A stretch of 49,764 bases of DNA from Massilia mucilaginosa (lineage in GTDB: Bacteria; Pseudomonadota; Gammaproteobacteria; Burkholderiales; Burkholderiaceae_D), in assembly GCF_011682145.1 (NCBI RefSeq), contig NZ_WHJH01000052.1, forward strand, positions 1 to 49,764, read 5' to 3'. Within the stretch, counting starts at the first letter, position 1; every line of letters starts with the position of its first letter. Positions 45,490 through 49,764 of this stretch are shown piece by piece. A model generated the notes under the pieces. It was not told where the DNA came from. It saw nothing but the letters and a program-made list of their open reading frames with translations, and did no database searches. A program made the position numbers and the translations under genes.

Positions 45490-45974
45490 CACTGCATCCT
45501 GGCACGACGTATACGAATACACAATGCATAAGATCCCCGGCAAATTGAATATGCGATCCAGCACATCCGCGACAGGTCTCTCCGTGGTAGCGGGCGCCTG
45601 TTTTTGAATGTCTCTTTGTAAATATTAGAACATAAAAATCTTGCCCATTCCAAAAATATTTCGATGGCCAAGTGTTGTAGTAGGGTTTCGAAAAATTCGG
45701 GGTGGCGGCACTACAATTTCTCCGGAAGATAATTGACGATTTTTTATGCGAAAAGGGCAATTCATCGTGCCGCCGCATTTGACACGGCGCGCAGCCGTTC
45801 CAGGCCAGCGTCTGCCGGGACGGCATGGGGAGTGTGGGTTGGGTGTACGCGCAGGTGTGCCTGCGCCGGCCCAGGGAGCTGTCATGGCGCAAACGGTAAC
45901 GCTTGCACACCATGAAGCGGGGTTGGCCGGGAGGGACTTCAAGAGCGCCGCGACGGCAGCCACTCTTGAACCAT
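45490..45974. promoter_or_regulatory. 485-bp intergenic control region of the large operon
   Basis: No convincing gene is visible on either strand. The part from ~45600 to ~45780 is the most AT-rich stretch of the locus. It lies directly upstream of the 45489 gene, so the main promoter of the 32-gene minus-strand run is expected here. TAATAT (complement of 45622-45627) is a possible -10, but I see no well-spaced -35. An activator-dependent or extracytoplasmic-sigma promoter is therefore possible. No regulator gene lies within the locus. Confidence 0.45.
45938..45970 (-). terminator. Hairpin after the first ligase gene
   Basis: TTCAAGAG and CTCTTGAA are perfect 8-bp inverted arms, with an inner GCCG/CGGC stem, starting 5 nt after the stop of the ligase (45975). 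There is no T-tract on the minus strand. It may slow or end the two-gene transcript 48151-45975 before the AT-rich gap. Confidence 0.4.
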
Positions 45975-47351
45975 TCACTCCAGCAAGCTGACAAATTCCT
46001 CGAATTTGCCGGATGCAGGCAACGGAATGCCGTCGGCGAAATAGTGAAAATGCAGCGTGAACGGATGGTCCAGCGCTTCGCGGATGACGGCACCGAGCCG
46101 CTCTTCTTCGGCCGGATGAGGCCGGCGCGAACACACCAGCCTGACGTCGATATCGTGCGCGCTGCGCTGCACCAGCTGGTACTGCACGACCGGCGCCACG
46201 TCGCGGAAGCGGTGAAAGCCCACCAGCGGCCAATGGCGCTTGCCATTGATGCTCACCATATTGCGCTCGCGTCCCACGATCCGGCGCAGCGTCGGCAGGC
46301 CGCGCCCGCATGGACATGCCGGTCCCGCCTGCGCATAGTCGCCGATATCGTAGCGGATCAGTGGCGTGGCGAAGTTATGGAGGTCGGTCACCACCAGACG
46401 TCCGACCATGCCGTCCGCGCACGGCTGTCCGGCGTCATCGAGCAGCTCGATGATGTAGCCTTCCGCCATAAGGTGATACAACTCGCTGTCGGGGCACTGG
46501 AGCGCGAGCACGCCCAGCTCCTGACTGCTGTAGCAATCGGCGATGCCGACACCGAGCAGCGCACGGGTGCGCTCGCGCAACGCCGGCGCCAGCGTTTCGC
46601 CGATGGTGCGAACCTGGCGCAAGGCGGGCAGCGCGCAGCCGCGCCGTTCGATCTCGTCAAGCAGTGCGCCCAGGTTGGTCGGATAGGTGAGGAAGTAGGC
46701 CGGCGCGGTAGCGAGCAGCCAGTCGAGTTGCTGGTCGACCGCGCGGTTGATGGGCATTGCATAGGCCGGGCCGGTACGAAAGAACGTCGATGCCGGCGGC
46801 CCCCAGTCGGGTAGCGCCACCGCTTGGCTACCCTGCAAATTGGCGCGCGTGACCGCCAGCGAGGCCGTGAAGTCGCGCCGCTGCCACAGGTGATCGCGCA
46901 GGGTGAAAGCCAGCCAGAACATCTGGTTGATCGCCGTGCGCGTGACAGTGACAGGTGTGCCGCTCGAACCCGAGGTGCTGGCCTGGCCGGTAGGCTCATG
47001 GTCGCCGGGAATACTGTCCGAGGCGATGCGCGCCAGTTCTCCTTGCAGCGCGCGGCGCGACAGCGGCGCCAGCGCCGCCATCCCCTCCGGCTCGCACAGG
47101 GCGTCGATGCTGCGGCCCGAGGCGCGCAGGCGTTCCTGGAAATGCGGCGAGTGGACGCCGGCCCATGCCAGCAACTCGCGTAACTGGCGCCGCTGGCGCA
47201 CATCGAGTTGCGCCGGCGAGAGCCACTGTGTTTGGTCGAGCTGCTGCGCCAGCGCCAGCACCGATGCCGGTAAACCGGTCGACAGCGGCGGCCAGGCGAC
47301 CATGCTCACGGCGCTGGCCAGTTCCGGCCAAGGATTCGCTGGGCCTCTCAT
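45975..47351 (-). CDS. PaaK-like adenylate-forming ligase (copy 1)
   Basis: A 458-residue PaaK/CapK-family enzyme. The ATP loop is STSGSSGTPVT, and YSSQELG marks the family's acyl-adenylate site. YDIGDYAQ and CPCGRGLPTLRRIVGRERN lead into the small C-terminal domain. It is less like the other two ligases than they are like each other and resembles CapK/F390-synthetase-type members. ATG 47351 overlaps the methyltransferase stop as ATGA. It presumably activates one carboxylic building block of the product. Confidence 0.85.
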   Translation of the reverse strand: MRGPANPWPELASAVSMVAWPPLSTGLPASVLALAQQLDQTQWLSPAQLDVRQRRQLRELLAWAGVHSPHFQERLRASGRSIDALCEPEGMAALAPLSRRALQGELARIASDSIPGDHEPTGQASTSGSSGTPVTVTRTAINQMFWLAFTLRDHLWQRRDFTASLAVTRANLQGSQAVALPDWGPPASTFFRTGPAYAMPINRAVDQQLDWLLATAPAYFLTYPTNLGALLDEIERRGCALPALRQVRTIGETLAPALRERTRALLGVGIADCYSSQELGVLALQCPDSELYHLMAEGYIIELLDDAGQPCADGMVGRLVVTDLHNFATPLIRYDIGDYAQAGPACPCGRGLPTLRRIVGRERNMVSINGKRHWPLVGFHRFRDVAPVVQYQLVQRSAHDIDVRLVCSRRPHPAEEERLGAVIREALDHPFTLHFHYFADGIPLPASGKFEEFVSLLE

Positions 47352-48151
47352 TTGTGCAGCCGCAGCGCAATGATGGGACAGCACTGCGCCAGTTCGTAGG
47401 TTCCGTAAAACACACCAATCTCTTCGAATCCGGCGGGGATGGCGCAGCGCAGCTGGGCCAGCGTGGGAAAGCTGTAAACAGCAACCGAGCCGCGGTAGGC
47501 GTCGATGGTGTCGATGTCGGCGCGCGGCCAGCCAGCCCGTTGGGCGAGTGCGTCGCGCTCTGGTGCAAGGCGCCCGACTGCCTCGCCGATTGTGCCGACG
47601 GCGATGTCCGGGTCGCCCGCTTGCCCCGCAAGCGCCATCGCCAGGCGCCATTTGAAGGCGTGAAAACTGCCGATCGCGCCGCGCAGGGCGTCGTCGGCAA
47701 CCTGTTGCGGCGTTTCCGGCCACTCAGGCGCGGCGAAGACACGCAGCGCCAGCGTCGCTTGATTACGCAGACAAGCGTACAACTGGCCGAACAGGCGCGC
47801 GTAGCCGCCAGCATAGCGCAACATGGTCAGGCTCCCGTCGCCACTGGCGAAATCGACGCTATCTGGCGCGAGTGGCAGTTCGAGCCAGTCGCCCTGGCGT
47901 ACCGATTGACCGCTGCCGCGCGGCAGCCAGTGACGCTCGATCATGGCAGCATCGCGCTCGACCGATATGAGGCGCTCGCTGAGTACTGTCAGTTCGGGAG
48001 TCACGCCGAGCAGAAGGCCAAGGCCGGGTGCCGGCCCTAGAATAGCGCGCATGATGGCGACGTCCTGCGCGCAGGGCCGCAGCGGGCCGCCGATGCGCGA
48101 CCACTGCCGGGCATGCGCTTGCCAATGATCCGCGCTTGCTGGTGCCGCCAT
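47348..48151 (-). CDS. SAM-dependent methyltransferase-like protein
   Basis: A 267-residue protein with a class I methyltransferase layout: LGLLLGVTPEL as a modified motif I, ISVERDAAMIER after strand 2, and FASGDGSLTML in the strand 4 region. Motif I lacks the usual GxGxG, so SAM binding is likely but not certain. AGGA lies 6 nt before ATG 48151. It starts only 28 nt downstream of the autotransporter terminator, so its promoter must lie in or just before that stretch. It is translationally coupled to the ligase. Confidence 0.7.
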   Translation of the reverse strand: MAAPASADHWQAHARQWSRIGGPLRPCAQDVAIMRAILGPAPGLGLLLGVTPELTVLSERLISVERDAAMIERHWLPRGSGQSVRQGDWLELPLAPDSVDFASGDGSLTMLRYAGGYARLFGQLYACLRNQATLALRVFAAPEWPETPQQVADDALRGAIGSFHAFKWRLAMALAGQAGDPDIAVGTIGEAVGRLAPERDALAQRAGWPRADIDTIDAYRGSVAVYSFPTLAQLRCAIPAGFEEIGVFYGTYELAQCCPIIALRLHK

Positions 48152-48178
48152 CGTGTTCCTGTCACGTATCGAGATATG

Positions 48179-48208
48179 AAAAACGGGTGCCGCCACGAAG
48201 GACGGCAC
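48179..48208 (-). terminator. Rho-independent terminator of the autotransporter gene
   Basis: On the minus strand GTGCCG and CGGCAC (48208-48203 and 48192-48187) form a GC-rich stem, extendable by two pairs, followed by CCG and five T residues at 48183-48179. It lies 26 nt after the autotransporter stop and separates that gene from the biosynthetic locus. Confidence 0.7.
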
Positions 48209-48233
48209 ACGTCGGCACTTGCGCCAGGCCGGC

Positions 48234-49764
<1,531 letters not shown>

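Noticed and set aside
45746-45991. Plus-strand frame of 81 residues in the intergenic region
   Set aside because: It has no recognisable domain or ribosome site and overlaps the end of the ligase gene and the hairpin at 45938-45970.
48152-48208. Earlier GTG start (48208) for the methyltransferase-like gene
   Set aside because: It would run through the terminator stem and T-tract. ATG 48151 has its own AGGA site and a normal N-terminus.

Overview
The window is GC-rich DNA that looks like a betaproteobacterium of the Oxalobacteraceae (Massilia/Duganella/Telluria type). This is inferred from the MetK sequence, the strongly GC3-biased codon use and the gene repertoire (TonB receptor, GH9 cellulase, autotransporter). 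I see no tRNA, rRNA or CRISPR array.

Layout. 1-2093: an IS scar with a transposase C-terminal fragment, a truncated SRPBCC gene and a decayed IS66-type element (403-2093) whose inverted ends are still recognisable. 2156-11747: ordinary chromosomal genes, namely a TonB-dependent receptor, a small membrane protein, a TPR-GGDEF diguanylate cyclase, a SUKH-domain protein, a Tat-exported GH9 lipoprotein and an M48 peptidase. 11791-48151: about 36 kb of minus-strand genes, most of them overlapping by 1-32 nt or separated by only a few bases, that read as one specialised-metabolite locus. 48234-49764: an autotransporter with a long Thr-Pro repeat, cut by the window edge and closed by a good rho-independent terminator.

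The large locus is the main result. It has no modular NRPS or PKS. It has three PaaK-type adenylating ligases, three BtrH-like proteins with a conserved Cys, and four nitrilase-fold proteins, of which only one keeps the Glu-Lys-Cys triad. It also has a HemN-like radical SAM enzyme next to a methyltransferase and a 60-residue protein, a cobalamin-type radical SAM enzyme, two further methyltransferases, a TrpB-like and a decarboxylase-like PLP enzyme, an HpaB-like flavin oxygenase, a divergent tryptophan-dioxygenase-fold protein with a ferredoxin, a molybdopterin oxidoreductase and a sterol-desaturase-like di-iron enzyme. MetK is the last gene. Two export systems are present: an ABC-2 pair, and a MacB/LolD-type ABC with a LolA-like protein and an outer-membrane barrel.

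The resistance genes suggest what the product does. An AlkD-type DNA glycosylase lies close to a UvrA-like ABC protein that lacks the UvrB-binding insert and carries a C-terminal VOC (glyoxalase/drug-binding) domain. AlkD-type glycosylases and UvrA-like proteins are known self-resistance genes for DNA-alkylating natural products. HemN-like radical SAM plus methyltransferase pairs build the cyclopropane warhead of CC-1065/yatakemycin-type compounds. My inference is that this locus makes and exports an undescribed DNA-alkylating aromatic amide-type metabolite in a Gram-negative host. The product itself cannot be read from the sequence.
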